From Curtobacterium sp. VKM Ac-2922 (GTDB lineage: Bacteria; Actinomycetota; Actinomycetes; Actinomycetales; Microbacteriaceae): a DNA stretch of 64,000 bases. The translations under genes were made by a program, and so were the position numbers. The DNA is taken from NCBI RefSeq assembly GCF_022815645.1, contig NZ_JALGRO010000004.1, forward strand, positions 251,436-315,435. Reading direction: 5' to 3'. How positions within the stretch are numbered: position 1 is the stretch's first letter; each line of letters starts with the position of its first letter. The notes beneath the pieces were generated by a model. That model saw nothing but the letters and a program-made list of their open reading frames with translations. It ran no database searches and was not told the origin of the DNA. This document shows, piece by piece, positions 37,360 to 46,709 of this stretch.

Positions 37360-37365
37360 TAGGCT
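37360..37365 (+). promoter_or_regulatory. -10 box (TAGGCT), leaderless start of polA
   Basis: TAGGCT is followed by 6 nt and the GTG of polA. A TTGACT hexamer (37334-37339) lies 20 nt upstream, slightly too far for a standard -35. Confidence 0.65.
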
Positions 37366-37371
37366 GTCCGG

Positions 37372-40041
37372 GTGTCGGACTCCGCAAAGCCTACCCTCAT
37401 GGTCATCGACGGCCATTCGCTCGCCTTCCGGGCCTTCTACGCACTGCCGGTGGACAGCTTCGTCAACCGCGACGGGCAGCACACGAACGCGATCCACGGC
37501 TTCATCTCGATGCTGCTGATGCTCCTGCAGCGCGAGAAGCCCACCCACCTGGCGGTCGCGTTCGACATCTCGCGGTTCTCGTTCCGCACCCGCGAGTACG
37601 CGGAGTACAAGGGCACCCGCTCCGAGACCCCGGCCGAGTTCAAGGGGCAGATCCCGCTCCTGCAGCAGGCCCTCGAAGCGATGGGCATCACGACCGTCAC
37701 GAAGGAGGACTACGAGGCCGACGACATCCTCGCCACCCTGTCGTCCGAGGGCGCCGCCCAGGGGTACCAGGTCTACGTCGTGTCCGGGGACCGCGACTCC
37801 ATCCAGCTCGTCAACGACGACGTCACGCTGCTGTACCCGTCGGTCCGCGGGGTCTCCGAACTCACGCGCTACGACCGCGACAAGGTCTACGAGCGCTACG
37901 GCATCGAACCGCACCAGTACCCGGACGTCGCCGCACTCGTGGGCGAGACCAGCGACAACCTGATCGGCATCGACAAGGTCGGCGAGAAGACCGCCGTCAA
38001 GTGGGTCACCCAGTACGGCTCGCTCGACGGGGTGCTCGAGCACGCCGACGAGATCAAGGGCGTGGTCGGCAACAACCTGCGCGAGCAGCGCGACCGGGCG
38101 GTCCTGAACCGCCGGCTCAACCGCCTGGTCACCGACGTCGCGCTGCCGGTCGGCCCCGCCGACGTGGCGCTCCGTCCGATCGACGAAGCGGCGGTGCGTG
38201 AGCTCTTCGCGAAGCTGCAGTTCCGCACGCTGCTCGACCGGGTGTTCAAGGTCGTCGGGGGCGGCGAGGGCGCCGACTCCACCGCCGAGGGCTCGGCCCC
38301 GGACCCGGGTGTGACACCGCCGCCCGTCAAGACGCTGATCGACGAAGAGCTCGGCTACTGGCTCGAACGCCGGAACGCGGCGGCGGCCGACAACGGGTAC
38401 GGCGTCGCGGTGGAGATGATCGACGGTCGTCTCAGCGCGATCGGCATCGCCACCCACGACGACGCCGTGCTCGTGCCGGGCGGCAGCGGCGCCAAGGACT
38501 ACGAGCAGCTGACCGCGTGGTTCGCCTCGGACGCGCCGAAGCACTTCCACGACGCCAAGGCCGCCGTCAAGGCGCTCGGCACCGTGGGCATCGTCGTCAA
38601 CGGCATCGCGGGCGACGCGCGCATCATGGGCTGGCTCGCCAACCCGGGCAAGCAGGGGCAGCCGCTCGGTGACCTGGTCTACCAGGAACTCGGCGAGGAA
38701 CTGCCGACCGCCGACCCGAACCAGCTGGTCCCCGAGACCGCACCCGTCAACGTCGGCGTCGAAGCCTGGTACGGCCTCCGCGTCACGACCGCACTGCGTG
38801 CCCGCATCGACCCCGGCTCGCTCCGTGTCCTCGACGACATCGAACTGCCGCTCGTGTCGGTCCTGGCGCAGATGGAGACCACCGGCGTCGGCATCGACCG
38901 CCCGGTGCTCACCGGACTGTCGAAGGAGCTGGGGGAGCGGGCCGCCGAGCTCGCGCAGCAGGCCTTCGCCGAGATCGGCCACGAGGTCAACCTCGGGTCG
39001 CCGAAGCAGCTGCAAGAGGTGCTGTTCACCGAGCTGGCGATGCCGAAGACCCGCAAGACCAAGACCGGTTTCTCCACCGACGCCGCCAGCCTGGCGGACC
39101 TGCAGGACCAGCACCCGCACCCGTTCCTCGGGCTGCTGCTGCAGCACCGCGACGCGACGAAGCTCCGGCAGATCGTCGACACCCTCGACGCCGCGGTCGT
39201 CGACGGGCGCATCCACACGCGGTACGAGCAGACCGGCACCAGCACCGGCCGTGTGTCGTCGACCGACCCCAACCTGCAGAACATCCCGGTCAAGACGGCC
39301 GTGGGGCGCCGGATCCGGTCGGCGTTCGCCGTCGCCGAGCCGTACACGACCCTGCTGACGGCGGACTACTCGCAGATCGAGATGCGGATCATGGCGCACT
39401 TGTCCGGCGACCCGGGGCTCATCCAGGCCTTCAACGAGGGCGAGGACCTGCACCGCTTCGTCGGAGCCCGGGTGTTCGGCGTCGAGCCGGCCGACGTCTC
39501 CGCCGAGATGCGCACCAAGGTCAAGGCCATGTCCTACGGTCTCGCGTACGGGCTCAGCGCGTTCGGCCTGTCCAAGCAGCTCCGCATCGAGCAGAGCGAA
39601 GCCCGCACCCTGATGACCGAGTACTTCGCCCGGTTCGGTGCGGTGCGCGACTACCTGCGCAACGTGGTCGAACAGGCACGCGAGGACGGCTACACCGAGA
39701 CCATCTTCGGGCGCCGTCGTCCGTTCCCCGACCTGAAGAGCCCGAACCGGGTCCTGCGGGAGAACGCCGAGCGGGCCGCGCTGAACGCCCCGATCCAGGG
39801 TTCGGCCGCCGACATCATGAAGATCGCGATGCTCGGCGTCGCCGCGGACCTGCGCGACGGTGACCTCGGCACGCGCCTGCTGCTCCAGGTGCACGACGAA
39901 CTCATCCTCGAGGTCGCGCCCGGCGAACAGGACCGCGTCGAGGAGATCCTCCGGACCCGCATGGGCGCTGCCGCCGAACTGACGGTCCCGCTCGACGTCT
40001 CCGTCGGTCTCGGCGCCAACTGGGAGGCCGCGGCCCACTGA
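37372..40041 (+). CDS. polA: DNA polymerase I (proofreading-deficient type)
   Basis: Fills gaps and removes RNA primers in replication and excision repair. The 889-residue protein has an N-terminal 5' nuclease (FDISRFSFRTREYAEYKGTR, ADDILATL, SGDRDSIQL, GETSDNLIGI), a middle 3'-5' exonuclease-like part and a complete polymerase domain (TGRVSSTDPNLQNIP, ADYSQIEMRIMAHLSGD, GLAYGLSAFGL, LQVHDELILEV). In the middle part the first exonuclease motif reads VAVEMIDGRLSA instead of D-x-E, so the proofreading site appears lost, as in mycobacterial and Taq enzymes. It works with the nearby uvrABC genes in nucleotide excision repair. Confidence 0.96.
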   Translation: MSDSAKPTLMVIDGHSLAFRAFYALPVDSFVNRDGQHTNAIHGFISMLLMLLQREKPTHLAVAFDISRFSFRTREYAEYKGTRSETPAEFKGQIPLLQQALEAMGITTVTKEDYEADDILATLSSEGAAQGYQVYVVSGDRDSIQLVNDDVTLLYPSVRGVSELTRYDRDKVYERYGIEPHQYPDVAALVGETSDNLIGIDKVGEKTAVKWVTQYGSLDGVLEHADEIKGVVGNNLREQRDRAVLNRRLNRLVTDVALPVGPADVALRPIDEAAVRELFAKLQFRTLLDRVFKVVGGGEGADSTAEGSAPDPGVTPPPVKTLIDEELGYWLERRNAAAADNGYGVAVEMIDGRLSAIGIATHDDAVLVPGGSGAKDYEQLTAWFASDAPKHFHDAKAAVKALGTVGIVVNGIAGDARIMGWLANPGKQGQPLGDLVYQELGEELPTADPNQLVPETAPVNVGVEAWYGLRVTTALRARIDPGSLRVLDDIELPLVSVLAQMETTGVGIDRPVLTGLSKELGERAAELAQQAFAEIGHEVNLGSPKQLQEVLFTELAMPKTRKTKTGFSTDAASLADLQDQHPHPFLGLLLQHRDATKLRQIVDTLDAAVVDGRIHTRYEQTGTSTGRVSSTDPNLQNIPVKTAVGRRIRSAFAVAEPYTTLLTADYSQIEMRIMAHLSGDPGLIQAFNEGEDLHRFVGARVFGVEPADVSAEMRTKVKAMSYGLAYGLSAFGLSKQLRIEQSEARTLMTEYFARFGAVRDYLRNVVEQAREDGYTETIFGRRRPFPDLKSPNRVLRENAERAALNAPIQGSAADIMKIAMLGVAADLRDGDLGTRLLLQVHDELILEVAPGEQDRVEEILRTRMGAAAELTVPLDVSVGLGANWEAAAH

Positions 40042-40051
40042 CGCCGGGTGA

Positions 40052-40077
40052 CGACCACCGCTGCACCGCGGTGGTCG
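40052..40077 (+). terminator. 10-bp stem-loop after polA
   Basis: CGACCACCGC (40052-40061) and GCGGTGGTCG (40068-40077) with a 6-nt loop. It ends just before the next -10 box, so it probably ends the polA message. Confidence 0.7.
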
Positions 40078-40088
40078 GACCGGCTCGG

Positions 40089-40094
40089 TAGGGT
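40089..40094 (+). promoter_or_regulatory. -10 box (TAGGGT), leaderless start of the DUF885 gene
   Basis: TAGGGT is followed by 6 nt and the ATG. Confidence 0.65.
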
Positions 40095-40100
40095 CGGGGC

Positions 40101-41780
40101 ATGACCGATGAACGCCCCGTCCGCCAACCGTCCGCCGTCGACCGCGTCGCCGAGGACTGGGTCGACACCCTGGTCGACCTCGACCCGACGATCGCCACCT
40201 ACATCGGTGTCGCCGGCCGGACCGGCGAGTACGGCGACACCTCGCCCGCCGGGGCCGCGGCCATGGCGTCCGCCGCCCGGTCCGCGAAGACCGCACTCGA
40301 CGCCGCGGCGCCGGCCGACGACGTCGACCGCGTCACGAAGACCGACCTCGGCGCCGAGCTCGACCTGGTCGTCGAGTCGTACGACCGCCAGCTGCACCTG
40401 CGCGACCTCAACGTCATCGCCAGTCCGCCGCAGTCCCTGCGTGACGCGATCGACTTGATGCCGACCGCCACCGAGTCGGACTGGCGTGACATCGCCAGCC
40501 GGTTCGCCGCGCTGCCCGACGCGCTCGAGGGATGGCGCGAGACCCTGCTCGAAGGCACGCGCGAGCGGGTGACGCCGGCACGCCGCCAGGTGGAGCTCGT
40601 CGCGGAACAGGCCGCACGCAGCGGCGCACCGGACGGGTTCTTCCGCCAGCTCGCCGACGGCGCCGCGCTCGACGACGGGGCGCCGTTGCCCGAGTCGCTG
40701 CGGGCGGACCTGCAGCGCGGCGCCGAGGTCGCCTCGGCCGCGTACCGGTCCCTGAGCGGGTTCCTCGAACACGAGCTGATGCCGCTCGCCACCCCCGTCG
40801 ACGCCGTGGGACGTGACGCCTACGAGCTGCACTCGCGACGGTTCCTCGGCGCCGTCGTCGACCTCGACGAGGCCTACGAGTGGGGGATCGAGGAGCTCGC
40901 GCGGATGCGGGACGAACAGGAGCGGATCGCCGAACGGATCGAGTCCGGGGCGTCCGTCGCCCGCGCGATCGAGGTCCTCGACGCCGACCCCGCCCGCACC
41001 CTGCACGGCACCGACGCCCTGCGACGGTGGATGCAGGAGACCAGCGACGCCTCGATCCGCGCGATGGACGGCACCTACTTCGACATCGCGGACCCGATCA
41101 AGCGCCTGGAGTGCCGGATCGCGCCGACGCAAGAGGGCGGCATCTACTACTCGGGCCCGTCCGACGACTTCTCGCGCGCCGGCCGGATGTGGTGGTCCGT
41201 GCCCCAGGGAGTGACGGAGTTCGGGACCTGGCGCGAGAAGACGACGGTCTACCACGAAGGGGTCCCCGGGCACCACCTGCAGATCAGCCAGGCGGTCTAC
41301 AACCGCGGCGAGCTCAACACCTGGCGTCGCCAGCTCGCCGGTCCCTCGGGGCACGTCGAGGGCTGGGCGCTCTACGCCGAGCGGCTGATGGAGCAGCTCG
41401 GGTTCCTCGACGACGACGGCGACCGCCTGGGCATGCTCGACGGCCAGCGCATGCGTGCCGCGCGTGTGGTGCTCGACATCGGGGTGCACCTGCAGAAGAC
41501 CAACCCCGACGGCGGTGGCTGGACGTGGGAGTACGCGCTCGACTTCATGCGGCAGAACGTCAACATGGACGACGCCTTCATCCGGTTCGAGGTCGCCCGC
41601 TACTTCGGCTGGCCCGGCCAGGCGCCGTCGTACAAGATCGGGCAGCGCGTCTGGGAGTCGATCCGCGACGAGGTCGCCGCCCGCCAGGGAAGCGCCTTCG
41701 ACCTCAAGGCGTTCCACCACCGGGCGCTCGCACTCGGCGGGGTCGGGCTCGACACCCTGCGGTCGGCGCTCGTCGACTGA
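40101..41780 (+). CDS. DUF885 family protein, probable metallopeptidase-like
   Basis: A 559-residue soluble protein of the DUF885 family. It has the family signature TVYHEGVPGHHLQISQAVYN, a HExxxGHH-like metal site, and the later GHVEGWALYAERLMEQLGF and RFEVARYFGWPGQA segments. The two histidines with the Glu of EGWALY form a zinc-site pattern like that of M2/M32-like peptidases, so an oligopeptidase role is likely, but no substrate is known. No signal peptide, so cytoplasmic. It has its own promoter and is transcribed alone. Confidence 0.88.
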   Translation: MTDERPVRQPSAVDRVAEDWVDTLVDLDPTIATYIGVAGRTGEYGDTSPAGAAAMASAARSAKTALDAAAPADDVDRVTKTDLGAELDLVVESYDRQLHLRDLNVIASPPQSLRDAIDLMPTATESDWRDIASRFAALPDALEGWRETLLEGTRERVTPARRQVELVAEQAARSGAPDGFFRQLADGAALDDGAPLPESLRADLQRGAEVASAAYRSLSGFLEHELMPLATPVDAVGRDAYELHSRRFLGAVVDLDEAYEWGIEELARMRDEQERIAERIESGASVARAIEVLDADPARTLHGTDALRRWMQETSDASIRAMDGTYFDIADPIKRLECRIAPTQEGGIYYSGPSDDFSRAGRMWWSVPQGVTEFGTWREKTTVYHEGVPGHHLQISQAVYNRGELNTWRRQLAGPSGHVEGWALYAERLMEQLGFLDDDGDRLGMLDGQRMRAARVVLDIGVHLQKTNPDGGGWTWEYALDFMRQNVNMDDAFIRFEVARYFGWPGQAPSYKIGQRVWESIRDEVAARQGSAFDLKAFHHRALALGGVGLDTLRSALVD

Positions 41781-41849
41781 CCGCAGGCCAGCAGGCGAGA
41801 CAGCACGACACGGCGGCGGGGTGTGCTTGTGAGGCATCCCGCACCCGGT

Positions 41850-41855
41850 TAGACT
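41850..41855 (+). promoter_or_regulatory. rpsA promoter (TTGTGA-17-TAGACT)
   Basis: A near-consensus promoter: -35 TTGTGA at 41827-41832, 17-nt spacer, -10 TAGACT. It gives an rpsA leader of about 100 nt, long enough for autoregulation by S1, though no specific structure is convincing. Confidence 0.75.
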
Positions 41856-41963
41856 TGTGCGGCGCAATCCGCGCCACACACCATCCGCCACGGCGGCACC
41901 GCTCAGGACACAGACTCCTGCGCCGCCCTGGCCCGACTCATGTCCGTTCGGAGCAATCTCTAC

Positions 41964-43424
41964 ATGACAACCACTACGACCAAGGCTCCTAAGCAGGTCG
42001 CCATCAACGACATCGGTTCGGCTGATGACTTCCTGGCCGAGGTCGAGAAGACCCTGAAGTTCTTCAACGACGGCGATCTCATCTCCGGCACCGTCGTGAA
42101 GATCGACCGCGACGAGGTCCTCCTCGACGTCGGGTACAAGACCGAGGGTGTCATCCCCTCGCGCGAGCTCTCGATCAAGCACGACGTCGACCCCAACGAG
42201 GTCGTCAACGTCGGTGACGAGGTCGAGGCCCTGGTCCTCCAGAAGGAGGACAAGGAAGGCCGCCTCATCCTGTCCAAGAAGCGCGCGCAGTACGAGCGTG
42301 CGTGGGGCGACGTCGAGAAGATCAAGGAATCCGACGGGGTCGTCACCGGCACCGTCATCGAGGTCGTCAAGGGCGGCCTCATCGTGGACATCGGTCTCCG
42401 CGGCTTCCTCCCGGCCTCGCTCATCGAGCTGCGCCGTGTCCGCGACCTCACGCCGTACCTCGGCCAGGAGATCGAGGCGAAGATCCTCGAGCTCGACAAG
42501 AACCGCAACAACGTGGTCCTGTCGCGCCGTGCGCTCCTCGAGCAGACGCAGTCCGAGTCCCGGACCACGTTCCTCAACAACCTCCACAAGGGCCAGGTCC
42601 GCAAGGGCGTCGTCTCGTCGATCGTCAACTTCGGTGCGTTCGTCGACCTCGGCGGCGTCGACGGTCTCGTCCACGTCTCCGAGCTCAGCTGGAAGCACAT
42701 CGAGCACGCCAGCGAGGTCGTCGAGGTCGGTCAGGAAGTCACCGTCGAGATCCTCGAGGTGGACCTGGACCGCGAGCGCGTGTCGCTCTCGCTCAAGGCC
42801 ACCCAGGAAGACCCGTGGCAGGTCTTCGCCCGCACCCACGCGATCGGTCAGATCGCACCGGGCAAGGTCACGAAGCTCGTGCCGTTCGGTGCCTTCGTCC
42901 GCGTCGCGGACGGCATCGAGGGCCTGGTCCACATCTCGGAGCTCTCGAACAAGCACGTCGAGCTCGCCGAGCAGGTCGTCTCCGTCGGCGACGAGGTCTT
43001 CGTGAAGATCATCGACATCGACCTCGACCGTCGCCGCATCTCGCTCAGCCTCAAGCAGGCCAACGAGGGCGTCGACCCGGAGAGCACCGAGTTCGACCCG
43101 GCGCTCTACGGCATGCCGACCGAGTACGACGACAAGGGTGACTACAAGTACCCCGACGGCTTCGACCCGGAGACCAACGAGTGGCTCGAGGGCTACGACA
43201 CCCAGCGCGAGGCATGGGAAGGCCAGTACGCGGCCGCCCAGGCTCGTTGGGAGGCCCACAAGGCCCAGGTCGCCAAGTCCCTCACCGACGAGGCATCGGG
43301 GACGTTCGACCTCCCCGCGACCGCTTCGTCGTCGTCGACCACGAGCGAGCAGGCCGGTCAGGGCACCCTGGCCGACGACGCTTCGCTCGCGGCGCTCCGC
43401 GAGAAGCTCAGCTCGACCAACTGA
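41964..43424 (+). CDS. rpsA: 30S ribosomal protein S1
   Basis: Binds mRNA on the small ribosomal subunit and helps translation of structured or leadered messages. The 486-residue protein has four S1 (OB-fold) domains, seen as GDLISGTVVKIDRDEVLLDVGYKTEGVIP, SDGVVTGTVIEVVKGGLIVDIG, GQVRKGVVSSIVNFGAFVDLGG and PGKVTKLVPFGAFVRV (each shortened here to its core in the sequence), then an acidic/Gln-rich tail with QARWEAHKAQVAK. GGAG precedes the ATG by 10 nt. Codon use is strongly biased, as expected for a ribosomal gene. The many leaderless-type promoters in the window make S1 dependence of translation an interesting contrast. Confidence 0.96.
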   Translation: MTTTTTKAPKQVAINDIGSADDFLAEVEKTLKFFNDGDLISGTVVKIDRDEVLLDVGYKTEGVIPSRELSIKHDVDPNEVVNVGDEVEALVLQKEDKEGRLILSKKRAQYERAWGDVEKIKESDGVVTGTVIEVVKGGLIVDIGLRGFLPASLIELRRVRDLTPYLGQEIEAKILELDKNRNNVVLSRRALLEQTQSESRTTFLNNLHKGQVRKGVVSSIVNFGAFVDLGGVDGLVHVSELSWKHIEHASEVVEVGQEVTVEILEVDLDRERVSLSLKATQEDPWQVFARTHAIGQIAPGKVTKLVPFGAFVRVADGIEGLVHISELSNKHVELAEQVVSVGDEVFVKIIDIDLDRRRISLSLKQANEGVDPESTEFDPALYGMPTEYDDKGDYKYPDGFDPETNEWLEGYDTQREAWEGQYAAAQARWEAHKAQVAKSLTDEASGTFDLPATASSSSTTSEQAGQGTLADDASLAALREKLSSTN

Positions 43425-43440
43425 TCGAGTCCTGCGCGAA

Positions 43441-43480
43441 CCGGAAGCCCGGCACCCCTTCGTGGGTGCCGGGCTTCCGG
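43441..43480 (+). terminator. 17-bp perfect stem-loop after rpsA
   Basis: CCGGAAGCCCGGCACCC and its exact complement are separated by a 6-nt loop. It is one of the two strongest hairpins of the window; no U-tract. Confidence 0.85.
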
Positions 43481-43501
43481 CATTCCGGCAGACAACGCCC
43501 A

Positions 43502-43507
43502 TAGGCT
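43502..43507 (+). promoter_or_regulatory. -10 box (TAGGCT), leaderless start of coaE
   Basis: TAGGCT is followed by 7 nt and the GTG of coaE. Confidence 0.65.
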
Positions 43508-43514
43508 CGGTGTC

Positions 43515-44117
43515 GTGCGCATCATCGGACTCACGGGCGGCATCGCCGCGGGCAAGTCGACCGTGTCCGCCCGCTGGGCGGAACTCGGCGCGGTCGTCGT
43601 CGACGCCGACCGGCTCGCACGCGACGCCGTCGCTCCCGGTAGTCCCGGGCTGGCGCAGGTCGCGGAGCGCTTCGGTCCGGACGTGATCGCTCCGGACGGC
43701 TCGCTCGACCGCCCCGCGCTCGGCGCAGTGGTGTTCGCGGACGCCGCAGCCCGCAAGGACCTCGAGGGGATCACCCACCCCGAGGTGTGGCGACTCGCGC
43801 AACAGGCCTTCGACGCGGCCCGGGCCGCCGATCCGGACGCCGTGGTCGTCTACGACGTGCCGCTGCTGGCAGAGGCCCGCGGGTCCCGGCCGCTCCGGTT
43901 CGACGCGGTCGTCGTGGTCGACGCGCCCGCGGCGGTCCGCACCGACCGACTCGTCGAGCACCGCGGGATGCCCCGGGCCGAAGCCGAGCGCCGGATCGCC
44001 GCGCAGGCGTCGGACCAGGAACGGCTCGCCCTGGCGGACCACGTGGTCGACGCCACCGGCACGATCGAGCAGACCATCGCCTCGGCCGACACCGTCTGGC
44101 AGCGCCTGGTCGGATGA
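43515..44117 (+). CDS. coaE: Dephospho-CoA kinase
   Basis: Last step of coenzyme A synthesis: phosphorylates the 3'-hydroxyl of dephospho-CoA. The 200-residue protein starts MRIIGLTGGIAAGKSTVSARW with a full P-loop, followed by VVDADRLARDAVAPGSPG, the ITHPEVWRLAQ region and VVYDVPLLAEARGSRPLRFD. Mycobacterial CoaE carries an extra C-terminal UPF0157 domain; this one does not. Its stop overlaps the ATG of the next gene by 4 nt, so it heads a small operon. Confidence 0.95.
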   Translation: MRIIGLTGGIAAGKSTVSARWAELGAVVVDADRLARDAVAPGSPGLAQVAERFGPDVIAPDGSLDRPALGAVVFADAAARKDLEGITHPEVWRLAQQAFDAARAADPDAVVVYDVPLLAEARGSRPLRFDAVVVVDAPAAVRTDRLVEHRGMPRAEAERRIAAQASDQERLALADHVVDATGTIEQTIASADTVWQRLVG

Positions 44118-45178
44118 AGCACCGCTTCCTGCTCCTGCTCGCCGCGATCGTGCTCGTCGCCATCGGCGGTGGCACGCTCGTCGCCGCCAACGTCATGGCC
44201 GAGCAACGGGTCGAGCAGCACGGCCGCGAACCCGCTGCTGCCCCCGCACACGGCGACCAGCACGGCCCGGCTGACGAGTTCCACCGGTTCCGGCTCGGCG
44301 CGATCGACGGCGAACGCCTCGAGCCGAACCGTGACGACTTCGCTGCACGGACCGCGAACGACGGCCCCCTGCTGCTGTTCCTGCCCGCCACCCGCGCCAA
44401 GCCCGCGCAGTACCAGCGCTTCCTGACGACGGCGCTCGGCGACGGCTACCACGTGCTCGGGCTCGACTACTGGAACCTCGGCAAGACCCTGTCGGGCACC
44501 TGCGAAGCGGACGCCGAGTGCTACGGCCAGGTCCAGCGGAACCGCTTCGACGGCACGCGGCCGTCCGAGTTCAGCGACGTGTCGTCCGCGGGGTCGATCG
44601 TGTCCCGCTTCCGCGATGCCATCACCCACCTGGACGACGTCGACCCGAACGGCGGGTGGGGCCGTTTCGTCACGAGCGACCAGGACATCGCATGGCAGGA
44701 CGTCGTCGTCGCCGGGCACTCCCAGGGCGGCGGCGAGGCAGCGTTCATCGCCCACATCCGAGCGGTGCGTGGCGCGCTGATGTTCTCGTCGCCCGTCGAG
44801 TCCCTCGGACCGGTCCACGCCGCCTGGATGGACAGTCCCGGGCGCACACCACCGTCGCGGATGTACGCGATCGACGACGTCCGCGACGTGTTCGGCCCGC
44901 GGATCCGCGGGTCGTGGACAGTGCTCGGCCTGGACGGTCCCGCGACCGACGGCGGCCCGGACGGACCGTGGCGCACGGACACTGCGGCGCCCCCGGCGGG
45001 CTGGGACCCGCACGCGATCCTGACGGACATCCAGGTCGGGACGCCGGACCAGTCGCACTCGCGCACCATCAAGGACACGACACCGCTCGACGCCGAGGGC
45101 CAGCCCCGCATGCTCGGCCTCTGGCAGTGGCTGCTGCACCGGTTCGCGCCGGTGCGCGCATCCTCCGGCGCGTCATAG
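44114..45178 (+). CDS. Secreted or anchored alpha/beta-hydrolase
   Basis: A 354-residue protein starting with a signal peptide or membrane anchor (MKHRFLLLLAAIVLVAIGGG), then a His/Ala-rich spacer and an alpha/beta-hydrolase fold with nucleophile serine in VVVAGHSQGGGEAAFIAH. No cysteine lipobox is visible. LLLFLPATRAKP and GDGYHVLGLDYWNLG are strand-loop elements of the fold. The substrate is unknown; it resembles hydrolases of the BPSS1187 type found outside the membrane. ATG overlaps the coaE stop. A separate promoter separates it from the next gene. Confidence 0.8.
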   Translation: MKHRFLLLLAAIVLVAIGGGTLVAANVMAEQRVEQHGREPAAAPAHGDQHGPADEFHRFRLGAIDGERLEPNRDDFAARTANDGPLLLFLPATRAKPAQYQRFLTTALGDGYHVLGLDYWNLGKTLSGTCEADAECYGQVQRNRFDGTRPSEFSDVSSAGSIVSRFRDAITHLDDVDPNGGWGRFVTSDQDIAWQDVVVAGHSQGGGEAAFIAHIRAVRGALMFSSPVESLGPVHAAWMDSPGRTPPSRMYAIDDVRDVFGPRIRGSWTVLGLDGPATDGGPDGPWRTDTAAPPAGWDPHAILTDIQVGTPDQSHSRTIKDTTPLDAEGQPRMLGLWQWLLHRFAPVRASSGAS

Positions 45179-45188
45179 CAAGCCGTCC

Positions 45189-45194
45189 TAGTCT
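45189..45194 (+). promoter_or_regulatory. -10 box (TAGTCT), leaderless start of the AMP-forming ligase
   Basis: TAGTCT is followed by GAGGTG and the ATG at 45201. GTG at 45198 is an alternative start 3 nt from the box and less likely. Confidence 0.55.
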
Positions 45195-45200
45195 GAGGTG

Positions 45201-46709
45201 ATGCAGCACGACGGCGGAACACCACCCGAGCGCCTCCGGGCGCTGATCCGGCACCGCGCCCAGGTCGACGCCGACCGCGTGTACCTGGAAGACGCCCGCT
45301 CCGACCGGGTCCTGACCTACGGTGCGCTCGGTGCCGCGGTGGACGCCTGGTCGTCCACGTTCGACGTGATCGGCATCGCCGACTCGGGTGCCGTGCTGGT
45401 CGACGTCGGGGACCCGCTGGCCTTCGCCGTGGTCCACCTCGCTGCGCTCGCCTCGGGCCGCCGGGCGGTCCCGGTGGACACCGGGCAGCCGACCACCGAG
45501 CCGGCGCGGCTCGCCGACCTGCTCGGCGGGGCGTCGATCGTGGTGTCGGACCGTGACCAGGACGCGACCGTCCCCGGGGCGCCGGCGGCGCGCGTCGACC
45601 CGGCCACGGGCCTCCCGTCCGACGTCCGCGACGGCGACCTGCCCGCCGATGCTCCGGACGCACCCGGCGAGGGATCGGTGGTGCTGTTCACGTCCGGATC
45701 GACGGGCACGCCGAAGGGCGTCGAGCTGCCGGAGAGCCAGCTGCTCTTCGTGGCCAGGGCCGTGGTGGACCACAACCGCCTGACCGGCGAGGACCGCGGC
45801 TTCAACTCGTTGCCGCTCTTCCACGTGAACGCCGAAGTGGTCGGACTGCTGGCGACGCTGGTGGCCGGCGCGACCCTGGTGCTCGACCGCCGGTTCCGGC
45901 GGACCGGGTTCTGGGAGCTCCTGGCCGAACGGCGCGTCACGTGGCTGAACGCGGTGCCCGCGATCCTCGCCGTGCTCGCGAAGACCGGCCCCCTCGACTT
46001 CCCCGATGGCCTGCGCTTCGTACGCAGTGCCTCGGCGCCCCTGCCGGACCCCGTCCGCGCCGCACTCGGTGACGTCCCGCTCGTGGTCAGTTGGGGCATG
46101 ACCGAGGGCGCGAGCCAGATCACCGCGACCCCGCTCGACGCGCCCGCCCGACCCGGCACGGTCGGTGTGCCGGTCGGCAGCCAGGTGCAGGTCCGCGACG
46201 AGGACGGTGCCGTGCTGCCCGCAGGCCAGGTCGGGGCGCTCTGGATCCGCGGCCCCGGGATCGTGCACGGCTACCTGTTCGGCCGAGCAGCCGAGCGCTT
46301 CGACGCCGACGGCTGGCTGTCCACGGGCGACGTGGGCTCCGTCTCTGCGGACGGCTGGGTGTCCCTGGCCGGACGGTCCGACGACGTCATCAACCGCGGC
46401 GGCGAGAAGGTGTACCCGTCCGAGGTCGAGGACGTGCTGCTCGGTGACCCCCGGGTGCTCGAGGCCGTCGTGGTCGGACGCCCGGACGACGTGCTGGGCA
46501 GCGTGCCGATCGCGTACGTCATCCCGCACCCGGACCCGGACGAGCCGCTCGACCACGACGGGCTGGTCGCCGACCTGACCGCGCGCGCCGAGCGGTCCCT
46601 CACACGGTTCCGCCGGCCGGTCGAGATCGTCGTCGTGCCGGACCTGCCGCGCGCCCCCACCGGCAAGATCCAGCGTGCCCGCGTGCGGGGGATGGCGGCG
46701 ACGTCGTGA
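45201..46709 (+). CDS. AMP-dependent synthetase/ligase (acyl-CoA synthetase-like)
   Basis: A 502-residue adenylate-forming enzyme that activates a carboxylic acid as acyl-AMP and usually transfers it to CoA. It has the P-loop-like VLFTSGSTGTPKGVELP, PLFHVNAEVVGLLATL, SWGMTEGASQITATP, GWLSTGDVGSVSADGWVSLAGR with RGGEKVYPSEVEDVL, and the catalytic C-terminal PTGKIQRARV with the second lysine. The substrate cannot be read. Its stop overlaps the GTG of a membrane acyltransferase by 4 nt, so the two may act in one pathway that puts an acyl group on an envelope glycan or lipid; this is inference. Confidence 0.88.
   Translation: MQHDGGTPPERLRALIRHRAQVDADRVYLEDARSDRVLTYGALGAAVDAWSSTFDVIGIADSGAVLVDVGDPLAFAVVHLAALASGRRAVPVDTGQPTTEPARLADLLGGASIVVSDRDQDATVPGAPAARVDPATGLPSDVRDGDLPADAPDAPGEGSVVLFTSGSTGTPKGVELPESQLLFVARAVVDHNRLTGEDRGFNSLPLFHVNAEVVGLLATLVAGATLVLDRRFRRTGFWELLAERRVTWLNAVPAILAVLAKTGPLDFPDGLRFVRSASAPLPDPVRAALGDVPLVVSWGMTEGASQITATPLDAPARPGTVGVPVGSQVQVRDEDGAVLPAGQVGALWIRGPGIVHGYLFGRAAERFDADGWLSTGDVGSVSADGWVSLAGRSDDVINRGGEKVYPSEVEDVLLGDPRVLEAVVVGRPDDVLGSVPIAYVIPHPDPDEPLDHDGLVADLTARAERSLTRFRRPVEIVVVPDLPRAPTGKIQRARVRGMAATS

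Noticed and set aside
41856..41963. Riboswitch or S1-binding structure in the rpsA leader
   Set aside because: Only short GC-rich helices can be drawn; nothing matches a known class.
39690..44042. A 1450-codon open frame on the minus strand opposite polA, the DUF885 gene and rpsA
   Set aside because: Same reason: complement of the well-supported genes polA and rpsA, with low-complexity composition.
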